The notes beneath the pieces were generated by a model, which searched no databases, was not told the origin of the DNA, and was given only the letters and a program-made list of their open reading frames with translations. A stretch of DNA of 64,000 bases from Ceriagrion tenellum (taxonomy: Eukaryota > Arthropoda > Insecta > Odonata > Coenagrionidae), in NCBI GenBank assembly GCA_963169105.1, contig OY720637.1, forward strand, positions 34,839,925 through 34,903,924. The letters are read 5' to 3'. This document shows, in pieces, positions 44,103-55,304 of this stretch. Each line of letters starts with the position of its first letter. Position 1 is the first letter of the stretch. A program made the position numbers and the translations under genes.

Positions 44103-44415
44103 AGATCAGGCTGGAATGGTAGCTTAGAGTACTGGCTTCTTGTTACAAGGGCCCAGGTTCAAATCCTGGCAGAGTTGGAGATTTTTCAGTGAAAACTCAA
44201 TTCCTACTTGTGTGTCATACAGAGAACACCTAAGGCACTGTTCTCAACCCATCCAATGAGATGTTTAAGTGTTGTCTCCTTGGCAGCTTTCATTAACAGA
44301 GGGCCATTACCAATGCTGGGTTTCTCTCCACCCTTCTTCAATAACCATTCTCTTACCAATTGGTCTTAAATGGCATAAATTACCTAAGTTATCAGCTGCA
44401 TTCCCAAATGACCAA
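44103..44415 (+). mobile_element. tRNA-derived SINE, family S1, with tRNA-like head
   Basis: The head has an A box (TGGTAGCTTAGAGTACTGG) and a B box (GGTTCAAATCC). A body related to 17334 follows: ATGAGATGTTTAAGTGTTGTC, CTCCTTGGCAGCTTTCATTA and TTTCTCTCCACCCTTCTTC. It is diverged from the other copies and sits in an intron. Confidence 0.65.
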
Positions 44416-44522
44416 ACTATATTCGAACAGAACCCAAATGTGTATTAGTTGAATACTGCCACACTCCACAACATTTTCATACACATCAGAATCATATTCT
44501 TAGGTTGTATTGTTTACTCTAG

Positions 44523-44738
44523 GCTACTCCAAGCATGTCGAGAGGCAACCTCTTAGTGATTGATATAAGCAACCTACTACTGTGCGTAAGACATGTGTTG
44601 CCAGCAATCTGCACCAACAAGGCTGAGCTGATTGGATTATCCAACCAAAACAAGGTTGTCAGGGATATTCATGCCAAATGCCATGAACTCCTTTGTTGCC
44701 TGATCACAAGAGGATGCCCTCTTGCAGTTTTGTACAAG
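44523..44738 (+). CDS. Internal exon, KIAA0825-like gene (GC donor)
   Basis: Acceptor TTTACTCTAG, then ATPSMSRGNLLVIDISNLLL, CVRHVLPAICTNKAELIGLS and IHAKCHELLCCLITRGCPLA ending in VLYK. The next GT donor (44801) would leave an intron of only 35 bp and break the phase of the following exon. A near-consensus GC donor, AAG|GCAAGT at 44739, gives a 97-bp intron and keeps phase 0. I therefore end the exon at 44738. Confidence 0.85.
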
Positions 44739-44835
44739 GCAAGTGAAATTGAAAATATGTATAAAGAAATTAACCTAATTCAGACACCTGAATCTAAAAG
44801 GTAAAATTTTTATGACCACCTTCAATAATCCACAG

Positions 44836-45045
44836 CACTTTCGGAAACCTGGAGATCCAGTACCAATATTTTCGGAAAGACCTGTAACTCCTGCACCATG
44901 GTACATGGTAGTATCATCTCATTTCTTCCCATCACTACCTAAGGACAATTACACCACAAAGGATTTGCCAGATAAAACTGCTGTAGCCTTGGATTTGTTA
45001 GTGTTGATGGCACAGCCAGAAGCATCTTGGCCTTTGCTTCTCAAG
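44836..45045 (+). CDS. Internal exon, KIAA0825-like gene
   Basis: After the acceptor ATCCACAG the frame reads HFRKPGDPVPIFSERPVTPA, PWYMVVSSHFFPSLPKDNYT and LMAQPEASWPLLLK. The donor is AAG|GTCTGT. Length 210, phase 0 at both ends. The W....SHF.PSL block follows the Cys/His-rich preceding exon, in the order I recall for the KIAA0825 family. Confidence 0.85.
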
Positions 45046-45238
45046 GTCTGTCTTTAATAATTCTTCAAATTAGCAACCATGAGGATATCAGCAAGACTTC
45101 TGGGTTTCTTTCATGTTCTTGGCATGGCAATTGGCAAAACTACTATTTTTCAAGATAGACCTCCATAGGAGACACTCAGAAGGCTTGCTGTGGTTCTCAA
45201 GCTACTGCCTATAGAGCAAGGGATCATGAGTATTTTTG

Positions 45239-45564
45239 CTTGAAGGATTTCGCAGCTTCTTATCAATGTATGGAATTCCTTTCGGGAAATGCTGGATTTT
45301 GGGAGACGGAGCATTATCATCCGCGTCTAATACAAGAAGCCATTGAAATGGCAAAAAGGCCGAATAACTTAAACAGGGAGGATTATTACAACCTCAGCTG
45401 GGTTTGGAAAGGGTTCCTGGCCCCTTCAAATGTCCAACGGCTAATGTCTTCCGCCCAAAATTCAAATCGGCCCAACAATCGGGCAACGGAAGCTATATAA
45501 AATTGAGACAAGGCACGGCACACTCATTCTCTTGAAAACGATCCCAGTAGGAGGAATGAAACGT
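45239..45564 (+). pseudogene. Penelope-like element remnant with decayed hammerhead-like motif
   Basis: The frame reads YHPRLIQEAIEMAKRPNNLN and REDYYNLSWVW, the tail pattern of Penelope-like GIY-YIG endonuclease ORFs ('H.R.I.EAIE..K.P.N.NRED...L...W'). About 80 bp after the frame, CTTGAAAACGATCC...ATGAAACGTC (45531-45564) has the layout of the hammerhead-like motif with substitutions in the CTGANGA part. Both strands of evidence point to a dead Penelope-like element in the intron. Confidence 0.6.
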
Positions 45565-45569
45565 CAAGA

Positions 45570-46500
45570 AAAAATGATCAGTACTACGCAGCATTTCCCG
45601 AAAGGTATTCCATACATGGATCATGAGTAGCTATATTTAAAAGGAGACCTCTGATCAAAACCTTCTGAAACTGTAGAAGAATTTAGCTTATTGCTGGATT
45701 CATTCAATCTTGGGAAACATGAAATACTGGACATCAGAGCATTTTTTAAATTGATAAATTAATTCATTGATTATATGCCTCAGTTACTGTGTCTTCTAAT
45801 TTTGAAAGCCATTCCTCCTACTAACAAAACCCTCTTCCTGCAAGTGCAGGCAAGGACTAAATTTTAATTTGAATATTTAGACGCTTCCTCTATGACTTGT
45901 ACCAAATCAAAATCTATACCAGATGTATGACTAATTTGCATGGCTGCCTTCATATTTCACAAAATATTAACAATGTAAAAGAACATTATAATTGTAAGAA
46001 ATGATGGCTCTTAGTCTGCAATTTCAAGCTCCAAAAATGAAAGGAAGACAAATATTTTTCAGTCACTTCCTTGAATGAATGAGGTCGATGATGTCTAAAT
46101 ACATACAATGTCATTTGATTTTAATGAAAAAATTAACTGATGCATTAAAAACATAAGAGATAATGTTTGCGCTTTGAAACTACAGTTGATGGTACGAAAA
46201 GCTACAGAAAAAAGAAAAACCTTAATTATATTCTAAATTATTATAAAATTCCATAATTTGATTTACCCATGCAATGGCATGGGTTAGAAATACAATCACA
46301 TTGATGTAGACTTAGATTGTCTAGACCCATGTGGTTGTATCCAAGTAAAAATATTTGATCTGTAACTGCTCTATTAGACTAAAATCTGATAAGGAAGAGG
46401 TCTCTTACTGGTCTAGATTAAAAACATCTTGAAACATCTTTAAAATCCATACCAGTTCAGTCTAGTTGCAAACCACTTCCAGATCAGATATCTAGATCTA
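45570..46500. other. Intronic, no feature recognised
   Basis: AT-rich sequence without ORF, RNA or repeat signature that I can support. Confidence 0.4.
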
Positions 46501-46504
46501 CATA

Positions 46505-47100
46505 CTAACCTGTGAGCCACCGTATGGGCATGTGGCAGGGGGTGGTAGGACATAAGCCATGTTAAGATGTAATGTTTTGAGAGGCGATACGGTGACGTGT
46601 ATTATGGGAGTGTACTTAGTGGAGCTCAGTTTTTACTGTGGTCGCTTATTGTGCACGGAGGCTTTGTACCTATCTGTTCCGCAACGTATGTCTCTAATTT
46701 AATCGCTTCTGTCAGACCTAGAGATGTAGTGAGGCATCACGATAATATTCTGTGTCACACTGTAACACAGCAGTTCTGAATTTCTCAAACAACCAAAGTC
46801 TAGCGTGTAGCCTCCGAGTCTCTAGGGGCTCCCTCCTTAATCCCTCTAAAAGTTGAAATGCACTATATGTTCCCTAATAGCAGCTGTTAATGAAGCGTGC
46901 TGCTTTTTTTTGTACTTCTTTAATTTTTTTGGTTAAATCTTTATGACCAGGGTCCCAGATGCTCGAGGCATATTCGAGGTGTGGCCTAACCAGAGCAAAG
47001 TAGCACCTCTCTTTGAGGTTTTCATCCAAGGACCTTCCTATTATGTGCTTAACAATTATCTGATGATATTAGTCTTTCAGAACAGTTACAGGCCAGTTTC
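46505..47100 (-). mobile_element. CR1/jockey-like LINE 3' end, family C
   Basis: The minus strand encodes, across frames, 'WDPGHKDLTKKIKEVQKKAA', 'LLEGLRREPLETRRLHARLW', and the 3' tail that matches 37738-38075 in inverse orientation (GTGAGCCACCGTATGGGCAT at its end). It lies antisense in the intron. Confidence 0.75.
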
Positions 47101-47320
47101 AGAGCTTTACAGACCAAATGTTTTTACCTGTGTACATGTAAAAAATGTATGCAAATTTTGAAATAATTTTGCATCCAGCAAAATTTTGTATGAAGAATAT
47201 TTCAATCAATTGAGGATTTAAAGTCAATGTAGCTAAGATAGATAGGTTAATGCCTAAGTGAACCAAATTGGTAAATATATGCCTTCTTCAATAGGATTCA
47301 GATTTCAATGCAAATTGCAG

Positions 47321-47500
47321 GTACTGATGATGAGAAAAAGTCTACTATCTACTTTGCTTTTCCATCATCTTATCCACACTAAGTCAGCCAAAGAAGAAAA
47401 GAGTACCAAGAAAGAAGATCCCAAATCACCAGAGGAAAAATCCAATGCCAACAACTGTCAAGGATTTCTTTGCTCAGGAAACTGCAGGATGAAAGGAAAG
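47321..47500 (+). CDS. Internal exon, KIAA0825-like gene
   Basis: Acceptor AAATTGCAG, then VLMMRKSLLSTLLFHHLIHT, a lysine/glutamate-rich spacer (KSAKEEKSTKKEDPKSPEEK) and CQGFLCSGNCRMKGK, with donor AAAG|GTAATA. 180 nt, phase 0 on both sides. The charged spacer is probably a disordered loop. Confidence 0.75.
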
Positions 47501-47856
47501 GTAATAAAAATTTAGTGGGATACAAATATGTACTGGGTCTGTCCCAAAAGTTTGGGTATTTTTGTTTCAAAAGTTCAAAAAATCATTTATTGAACAATCT
47601 CTTTAGAAATTTTCAAAGTACTCTCCTCCCGACTCAATGCACACTTTCCAATGCTTCACCCACGCCTTGTAGGCTCCGACGATGACAAAAGTGGCCCTCA
47701 GGTTCTGTGGCTAGTCCAGGTATCCTCAAGTTTTGCCTTCTAAGGTGAAATTGTAGAAGGATTGCAACACTAAATGATTTTGTTCTTTCCCGGTGAATAT
47801 TATGTGTGAAATTCTTTCGGGCTTCCCACCGGGTTAAATTTTTGGCTGCTGCTAAG

Positions 47857-47888
47857 GTTTCGACGGATAACACTTCCATCGTCATCAG
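47857..47888 (-). ncRNA. Hammerhead-like motif, left arm
   Basis: On the minus strand: CTGATGA, C, GATGG-loop-CCGTC, GAAACC. The GTC triplet is lost downstream (CTTAGC). Confidence 0.45.
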
Positions 47889-47925
47889 GGTAATTATGAC
47901 GATGTCCCTTTACCCTGTCATTACC

Positions 47926-47961
47926 CTGATGAAGATGGAAGTTTTATCCATCGAAACGTTG
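47926..47961 (+). ncRNA. Hammerhead-like motif, right arm
   Basis: CTGATGA, A, GATGG-AAGTTTTAT-CCATC, GAAACGTT. Stem II pairs perfectly. The cleavage triplet is GTT, allowed by the NUH rule but usually slow. Confidence 0.5.
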
Positions 47962-47999
47962 GCAGCAGCCGAAAATTTAACCCAGTGGGAATCCGGAGA

Positions 48000-49566
48000 G
48001 GATTACAGCAATGCTAAAAACAATGAGTTATGAATGCCATTTGTACTCTCATCAGCAAATCCAGTTCTGGAACCATCTCAGGTGCCAGAGAAGGTTATTA
48101 TCAGATCCTTACATGGCAGTTTAGCACTACTGGTCATTTAAGGCTAAATGCACTCTGTGAGTGCATGCTGGCTCCCACTGGATTTGCTGGATGCCATCTC
48201 AATGGTAGTATCCTGAATCCATTCATGTATACATATTTTACTGGCACATTTGCTCCAATTTCCCATTTCAGGCCTGCTACTGCTCATCTTTTATATCCCT
48301 ACTGGGCCATTCAATCTGTTGCCTTCCATCTCTAGAGACAATGTTATTTGAGTGAAAGATGGGAAATGAGAAAAAATCAGCTACATACCTTTACAATATA
48401 ATTTGTAGTAAAGAAAGTAAATGAAAATTTGAGATTGACAGAGGGTAGAGTATGTATCTTTTTCTTGCCTTCCTTTTTGGAATAGTTTAGCCACACTGGG
48501 CTTTCTTGAAGAACTTTCAATTATAAGGTAGTGACAGTTTAAAAAAATTAAAAAAAAACTCCTGGGGGCTAATGTGTTATCAATACTTTTGGCTGAGAGT
48601 AAACCCTGAATTCACATGATTGATGTCCAGAAACTTTTTCAGCAATACCGCCTCATGTCTATTTCTCAGCTACTAATGTGGATATTCTTATCAAGTTGGG
48701 AAAAATTACTTCATTGATTCATTCAGCTCTGGATAGTGGGCCTCTTATTTTGGGCTCAAATAAGTTTCACGAACGCATCCAATGCTTCCTAACTCAAAAA
48801 TAGAAGTTCACTGTTTAAGAGTTTTAAAATTATTCAATAATATGCTTTGTCTCGAAGAATATGAGACCCATATATTTATCATTCATGGACATGACATAAA
48901 AAAGGACTCCTGTAAACGAGTTACCTAAATGCAGACAAAGGCAGATGCACCAAAATAAAAGAGATCCGACATATCAAGCCACTGCAGCAGCCTTCACTCT
49001 GAAGTTAATTATATCACCATGACATTAAAAATATTATGCATGTGCAAAAGATATCAATTATGGAATAGGGTAGAAAAGGCATGATGGAAAAGATGTTATG
49101 TGACTCTATGATATATCACTAACCTAAGGGAGGAGTTGCAACCAAAACCAGCCTAATGGAAGTAGGGCTTTTAATAACGAAATTTATGGGGTATGCGATT
49201 GAAAATATGCAGACAAGTGTCAGTGTAGTCCTAAAATAATGAGAAAATCAATCCAAAAATCAGTTTGAAAAATACACTACTCTAGTTATGCTTTCATGAT
49301 ACAAAATGCAGAGATGCTTGCTTGAAGAGAAAAACAGTAGTCATTAAGGCACATATCTAGAAAAAACTTGGAAGTCCAGTAGTTAATGATGTACTTAAGA
49401 AGAAATTATTCCAGCTAAATATTACAATATTGTACTCGGTGGAGAGAGCTGAAAGAAAGCTTCTTGCTCAATATTTCAAGCAAGGGAGACCTATAATGAC
49501 AAATTCTGGAGTGTATATGATTTAAAATTACTATTCAAATAATTCTGGGATTCATTTCTTCCACAG
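48000..49566. other. Intronic, no feature recognised
   Basis: A 101-codon plus-strand frame at 48030-48335 has no family signature or splice context. The remainder is AT-rich. Confidence 0.4.
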
Positions 49567-49725
49567 GATAGAATTGAGGATCCTCAAACACAAACAGCTT
49601 GTGCAGTGATCCACATTGCTGCCATGGTGGGGTGCTTAGGAGACTTGGGTGCAGTGCTGCAACCTGTTCTGGAATGTCCCACCTCTGAAATTAAATCTCT
49701 TTGGGGATGTTGCGATGGTCGTCAG
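49567..49725 (+). CDS. Internal exon, KIAA0825-like gene
   Basis: Acceptor TTCCACAG, then DRIEDPQTQTACAVIHIAAM, VGCLGDLGAVLQPVLECPTS and LWGCCDGRQ up to the donor GTCAG|GTATTA. 159 nt, phase 0 on both sides. It joins the previous exon as KGK-DRIED. Confidence 0.88.
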
Positions 49726-49729
49726 GTAT

Positions 49730-50770
49730 TACTTCATAAATTATATCCTTGCTTTGAGTATATTAGTAGAATAGCCACATTGCTATTCGCTAAGTATTAA
49801 TCTGATGATCAGTCAGTTTCTTAATCCAATATACAAAAAATAATTCACCAATGAATTTTAAAAGTAATGAGGGTATTCCTGGTACATCCAGCAATACACA
49901 CACATCTTAGCCTGTGGTATGAGAAGTTGAATTAGAGGAAATATACCTACATCTTCAGTGATGCACAGAATTTTAATTAAGATTTTAATGCATCCAATTA
50001 CCATATTCACATGGGCACCATGTAACACCAAGCAAGATGAATGCTCATATTTACAAAAAAAATAATGCAACACCAATTTTTCTCCATACACTGTGATTGT
50101 ATGAGAGACTCTTGAGATTGAAATAAGACATCAATATGGATAACTACAATTTAGAATATGCCCATTTCTTTCTGCACTTGATGCAGTATTTTATACTGTG
50201 CTGGTGCTCATTTGAGAGCTGAGAGGCCAAAAAAGACTTGGAAGGTCACTGCAAAACTTACAAAAATATGAATATATTCATAATTAAAATCAAAGTCCAG
50301 CTAGATGTTTCACTTTTACACAAGAGGAGAGAGTCAACAGAAAGCTTCATACCTACTCTATGTTTAAGCAAGGATGACCTAGTCCCTATATAAGTCCTCC
50401 GAGAGACAAATAACTTTTATAGGGTGACTTGTTTGAAGATGGGAATATGAGTATGAACATTCCAATTGACATCACGCCTCACAACAGATGATAAAAATTG
50501 CAAATGTAGATTTATATTCATTAAAATTCATCTATGTTCTCTCCCTCACAAAATTTCAATGTCTCTGTCCCCTTAAGTACATCCTTAATCTGTATATTTA
50601 TTCCCAGCTCATTATGCATATACTTTAGGTGTAAAAGTATCTATGGCCCAGCAGATTTCTGTAAGAATAAGAAAACTGAAAAAAAATCTTTTTTTATGCA
50701 TCAAAAATATTCAAATATAAGGTATATTAAATTTGTAACACATGAAATCTAAAACACTTACCTTTCATTA
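49730..50770. other. Intronic, no feature recognised
   Basis: Short shadow ORFs only. Confidence 0.4.
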
Positions 50771-50771
50771 G

Positions 50772-51148
50772 GTCTGGGATGAGCATGGTCACCCAGCTTG
50801 GTTCAAAGCTCTATCAAGAATATTGGCCTCATCCTTGGAGCCTGCTGTCAAGGATGCACTACAGAACAAGGGATCCATTAAAGTGTTGCTAAATGGTGTG
50901 GCACAGCTGGCTGAATGTATCCCAACTACTCTATATGGAGCATCACAACTACTCGAGGATGCCTTGCCAGCAGACGTCCGCCCACTCGGAGGATCTGTCC
51001 TCATGCAGTTGGTTGGTGCTGCACTCTACTCAATAATGATGGATGAAGGAAAAGACGAAGCTACTGTACTGGCTGAAGCCTTGTGCAGCATTGACAAGAG
51101 GAAATACCACAACCAGATAAAGGACATAAAGCAGGCGTTTGCAGCATG
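50772..51148 (+). CDS. Internal exon, KIAA0825-like gene (large)
   Basis: After the acceptor TTTCATTAG the frame reads VWDEHGHPAWFKALSRILAS, KGSIKVLLNGVAQLAECIPT and PLGGSVLMQLVGAALYSIMM, then KRKYHNQIKDIKQAFAA. The frame stays open to TGA at 51161. The next exon (54265) needs two bases from this one, and the donor ATG|GTTTGT at 51149 supplies exactly that, giving AFAAC-YEEM at the junction. Retention of the intron would give an alternative C-terminus AAWFVA. Confidence 0.88.
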
Positions 51149-51164
51149 GTTTGTGGCATGATGT

Positions 51165-52836
51165 TAATTATGGCTGATCATAACGTAGTATTTGCATAAG
51201 CTGATGGTATTACTTGTAGTACCACACATCCTCATGTAAGATTCCCTACGTAATTTCAACAAAGAAATTCATGAAAGAATTTTTTTAAGTATTGATAGAG
51301 TATTGGAAGTAAGATGAGGCTGGAATTAGGCATCCATGAATATCTCGAGTAAAGTGCATTACAGCTTCTTTCTACTCATGATACAACATTTTGTATTAAG
51401 CTGGATATCATCTATGAGTTGATCACATAGAATAGTCTTGTGAATACGCTCATGTTTTTAACAAATACTTGACTTTTTTAATGCTGAATTTCGGGAAGAA
51501 TGCTATGTAGTGGGTGGGTATCCACAAGGGCAGACATTGTTTATTGTCATTTGTTTAGGTAGAGCACTGATTTAAGTAGAACAAGATACATGTAGAAGTA
51601 CTGCCCTTTGCTAGTCTATTTTTCCTATAGGAGGGACCTATTACTTAATGCTGTCCATTCCTTTAGCTGAGTGTACATATGTACTTTCTTCCCTCCTTAA
51701 AACCATCAATATGTAATCAAATATATAATATCATCATCATTTCCCTTTTTCATCCCCTACTTCCCCTAATTTCAATCTCAATGCATCTACTCTTACATAC
51801 TCCTAATATTATCTTACTTCTATAAAACTTTTGGATATTGTTCAATGAAATCAACATCAGATCACTGATTGTGTGAACACAATCTGTTTGGGCACATCAA
51901 ATTTAACTCCTAATTTTTTTCCTCGTTGAGACAGTGACTAGTCATTTGTCACACAAAAATACTTTAAACAACCATATTTCTACTGCAAGAAACAATCGTA
52001 AAAAGTGATTGAGAACGATTTTAACAAGAGAAAAAAACTCCAAAATCCTGCATTAAATACCAATCTACACATCCACATTATAGCATTTGGGCATTGGCTA
52101 TGTGCAGACTTTAGATGTAGCAAATGAGTCAATTTTTATAGTTATTTTTTATAGATGTGTTAGTTTTCAGCTGTAAGGTGGACGATTTTTGGAATTTCAC
52201 GCACAAAGCTGCAGGTGACTGAGAACAATCAACACCTGATTTATGCATAGAGAATTAACAGTCAAGCATTTTTAGTCGTTAAAATGAGGAAATTTGACTT
52301 TTTACAAACCGTTTATTTAAAGAAAGGCAATTAGTGGTTTGAATACTTTGTTTTAACTTTCGTTTTGCTTTCAAAATAGCAAATGCGATGTCTTAGAATT
52401 TGAATGAGAAATTAGCGTTTCTCTTCGAGTTTTGTTGCTGATTCATTTAAAACATTTTTGTGCATGTTTGAGAGTATTTAGGACATTTCATGTGAGATTG
52501 TAAGTGCGGAGTAAAGTCGAGGAATGGTCAGGTGAGTTTTGACACCTGCTTATCCTGCTTTTTAGGTTGTTGACAATGTTGAGAAGAGGTGATAGCAAGA
52601 ATATCGGACTTGAGGATGACGTGAAACTATTTAATGAGGCATGCTCCTGCATTGATTGTTAGTGGGTTATGTGTCACCGAAGGTGGCAGGTTAAGCTAGT
52701 CAAGAGGAAGAGAACACACATGTTGTTGTTTTAATATTTCTCACAAGCAGGGTTTCATTTATACTGTAGTGTGTATCAATGAGCTACAGTTATTATTGGT
52801 CATAAATTCCCAGTCACTCTTTATAATTTTTCACAA
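51165..52836. other. Intronic, no feature recognised
   Basis: AT-rich with no coding or RNA signature. Confidence 0.4.
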
Positions 52837-52850
52837 GTAATTACATGGAA

Positions 52851-53911
52851 TAGTAAGGCAAGTGTGAGAGTAAATGGGGTTCTAAGTGATTGGTTTGTAA
52901 TAAAACAGGGCGTAAAGCAAGGATGCATAATGTCACCATGGCTGTTTAATGTATTTATGGATAAATTTGTAAGAGATGCATGTAGTGAAAAAAATGGTGT
53001 TTTGATTGGAAATGTAAACATATGAATTCTACTATATGCAGATGATGCTGTTTTGATCTCAGAGAGCCAACAGGGACAGAGGCTCCTAGGTAAGTTTTGT
53101 GAATCAACAGAAAGAATGGAATCGAGGGTAAATGCGTGCAAGACTTAAGTAGTAGTTTTTGATAAGGAGAATGGGAAAAATAATTGTATGATGAGGGCGA
53201 ATGGAGAAGTAATAGAACAAGTGGATGGTTTTCTGTACTAAGGTAAGATGTTTGTGAAAGATGGACAGATAGATGAGGAGATAAAGAGACATGTGCATAC
53301 TGGAAGGAAAGTGATAGGTAGCATGTGGAGCATATCAAGGAATGAGTGCCTGTCTAAGGAAGCAAAATTTGCCATGTACAAAAGTGTACTTCTCCCCACT
53401 TTGTTGTATGGTAGTGAAACATGGGTATGTCACGATAGACATGTGAGTATACTAAACGCCATGGGTATGAGTTCATTGAAGAGTGTTTGCAGCAAAAGTA
53501 GGATGGATAGGGTCAGGAATGAGTGGATAATAAATGAATGTGGGTTAGATGCTCCTGTAATGGACGTATATGAAAGGAGTGTGCTTTGTTGGTTTGACCA
53601 TGTAGAGAGAATGGATGAGAGTTGAATAACGAAACAGATATATAAGAGTGAAATGAATGGTGCAAGAGGTAGAGGTAGGCTGAGAAAGTTGTGGTTGAAT
53701 GTGGTTGAGGAAATTCTGATGAGGAGGTATATTAGGAGTCTTAAAAACAGGAGGGTGTGTATGAAGCTGTGTAAATGAGGCAAAAGAGGTTTGCAAGGAT
53801 AGGTCAGTATGGAGGAAATTATTGAAGCTGAGTAAGGTGTACAAATATGTATTTTGAGTGAAACTTTGAGACTGTGCCTAACCCGGAAGGGAACGGTTGG
53901 TTGGTATGTAT
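52851..53911 (+). mobile_element. RTE-like LINE, family B, 5'-truncated, with 14-bp target duplication
   Basis: Plus-strand frames, broken by stops, read VKQGCIMSPWLFNVFMDKFV, then ILLYADDAVLISESQQGQ (catalytic YADD), HVHTGRKVIGSMWSISRNEC, YKSVLLPTLLYGSETWVCHD and ARGRGRLRKLW. These are, in order, the palm and C-terminal blocks of an RTE-type reverse transcriptase. GTAATTACATGGAA is found on both sides (52837-52850 and 53912-53925), the target duplication. The copy is dead (in-frame stops, frameshifts) but only moderately decayed. Confidence 0.9.
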
Positions 53912-54264
53912 GTAATTACATGGAAATTCCACTATGAGTAGGAAGTTTCCTTGGTAATTGAAAAAATGTAGGCTAGTAAAAGTGCGCAATGACTAATGGC
54001 TCAAGCAACAATCAAAGCAGACTCATCCTTAAATTTACAACATTGATTAATTGCTAATTCAAGGCAACCACTTTCTATGAAGTTTGGTGTGAAGCTGTCT
54101 CCGAGAAACAGTCTCAGACTTCTAAGATGATCCTACTGAAGTTACAAATTTTCAGCTCATAAAGCCAAGCTTTAGCCCAACACTAAAGAAGGGCAATACT
54201 TTTAAAAATAATCATTATTACATCTTATATACAAACAGCTAACCCATATATTTTTCCTTTCAAG

Positions 54265-54382
54265 CTATGAGGAGATGGGTGATAAAGATGATTCATTCAG
54301 TACCATTGAAGAAGTTCCATACATTGCGGATGTTTATGTCAGCCATCTACTTTTGACTGAAAATGGTAAACAAGCTCTGAAG
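54265..54382 (+). CDS. Internal exon, KIAA0825-like gene
   Basis: Acceptor CCTTTCAAG, one base completing a Cys codon, then YEEMGDKDDSFSTIEEVPYI and ADVYVSHLLLTENGKQALK, with donor GAAG|GTAAAT. Phase 0 at its end. Confidence 0.87.
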
Positions 54383-55304
54383 GTAAATTGCATTCTAGCG
54401 TACAGAGTGTGACATTTGAAAAACAACTGAACGATTATAACATCATTAAAAAGGGTTGAGCTGAGGACTTAAACCATACATTTTTCAGTAATGTTACTTC
54501 ACCGCATTCAAAGGCTTCACCATTATGTAATAATTTAATAACTATTAATAAAGTAATTAATTAATAATTTAATTTCCAGGTTCACAAACATTCAACCTCT
54601 CCTCAAATTTTGCAACTAATTAAATTTTGCCTATGAAAAGAACCTCATCAAGCACCAATTCTTTCCGTGTAGTTTTTAGCTTTGCAAAATACAAAAATGT
54701 AGAATATATTAAGAAAACAAAACCACGAACTTAACTGTCATTTTTTAACCATACTTTAAATTTGAAAAAAATATGATTCAAAACCAATATTCTAGCCAAG
54801 CTTCAAATATGAACCAACATTCTAGCCACCACAGCAACCAAATATCCAATAGATTTTCAAGGGTTCTTTGGTTTTGAATATATGTACTCTCATTATTTTG
54901 CTTGCAAAGCAAAACACAGGGGAAAATCATTGAGTAAGAAGTTTCAGCAAACTCTATCACCAAATGTAATCAAGGTTTCCTAGGGACTTCAGGACTAGTG
55001 TCACCTTAAGTTCAGGAAAGGAAAACAGTGCTATGGGATTGGAAGGGCAATCTTACCTTCGAGTCAATCACCTAATTCACTCACAAAATTTTCATTCCCA
55101 GTACATATGCTACAGATGTTATGTCTCATGACACCATTACACGCTGGAATAAATGAAGTCAATCCATCATTAAAGTTATCATTAAAATTTTGACCCATTC
55201 TCACAAAAATAAGTGTATTTCTTGGAGTGAGAAAAGACAAATAAAATAATCCATAGTACGATAACTTTTGATGAATGAAGCCATGAACCTGTTTCATATT
55301 GCAG

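Larger units (their letters stand above)
47812..47992. mobile_element. Fold-back element with two opposed hammerhead-like motifs
   Basis: The arms are inverse: CCCACCGGGTTAAATTTTTG with GCTGCTGCTAAGGTTTCGAC on the left, and GTTGGCAGCAGCCGAAAATT with TAACCCAGTGGGA on the right. Each arm carries its own hammerhead-like core pointing outward. Total length is about 180 bp. Confidence 0.7.

Noticed and set aside
44801..44835. GT-AG intron of 35 bp in the KIAA0825-like gene
   Set aside because: Too short for an animal intron and it breaks the reading phase. The GC donor at 44739 solves both.
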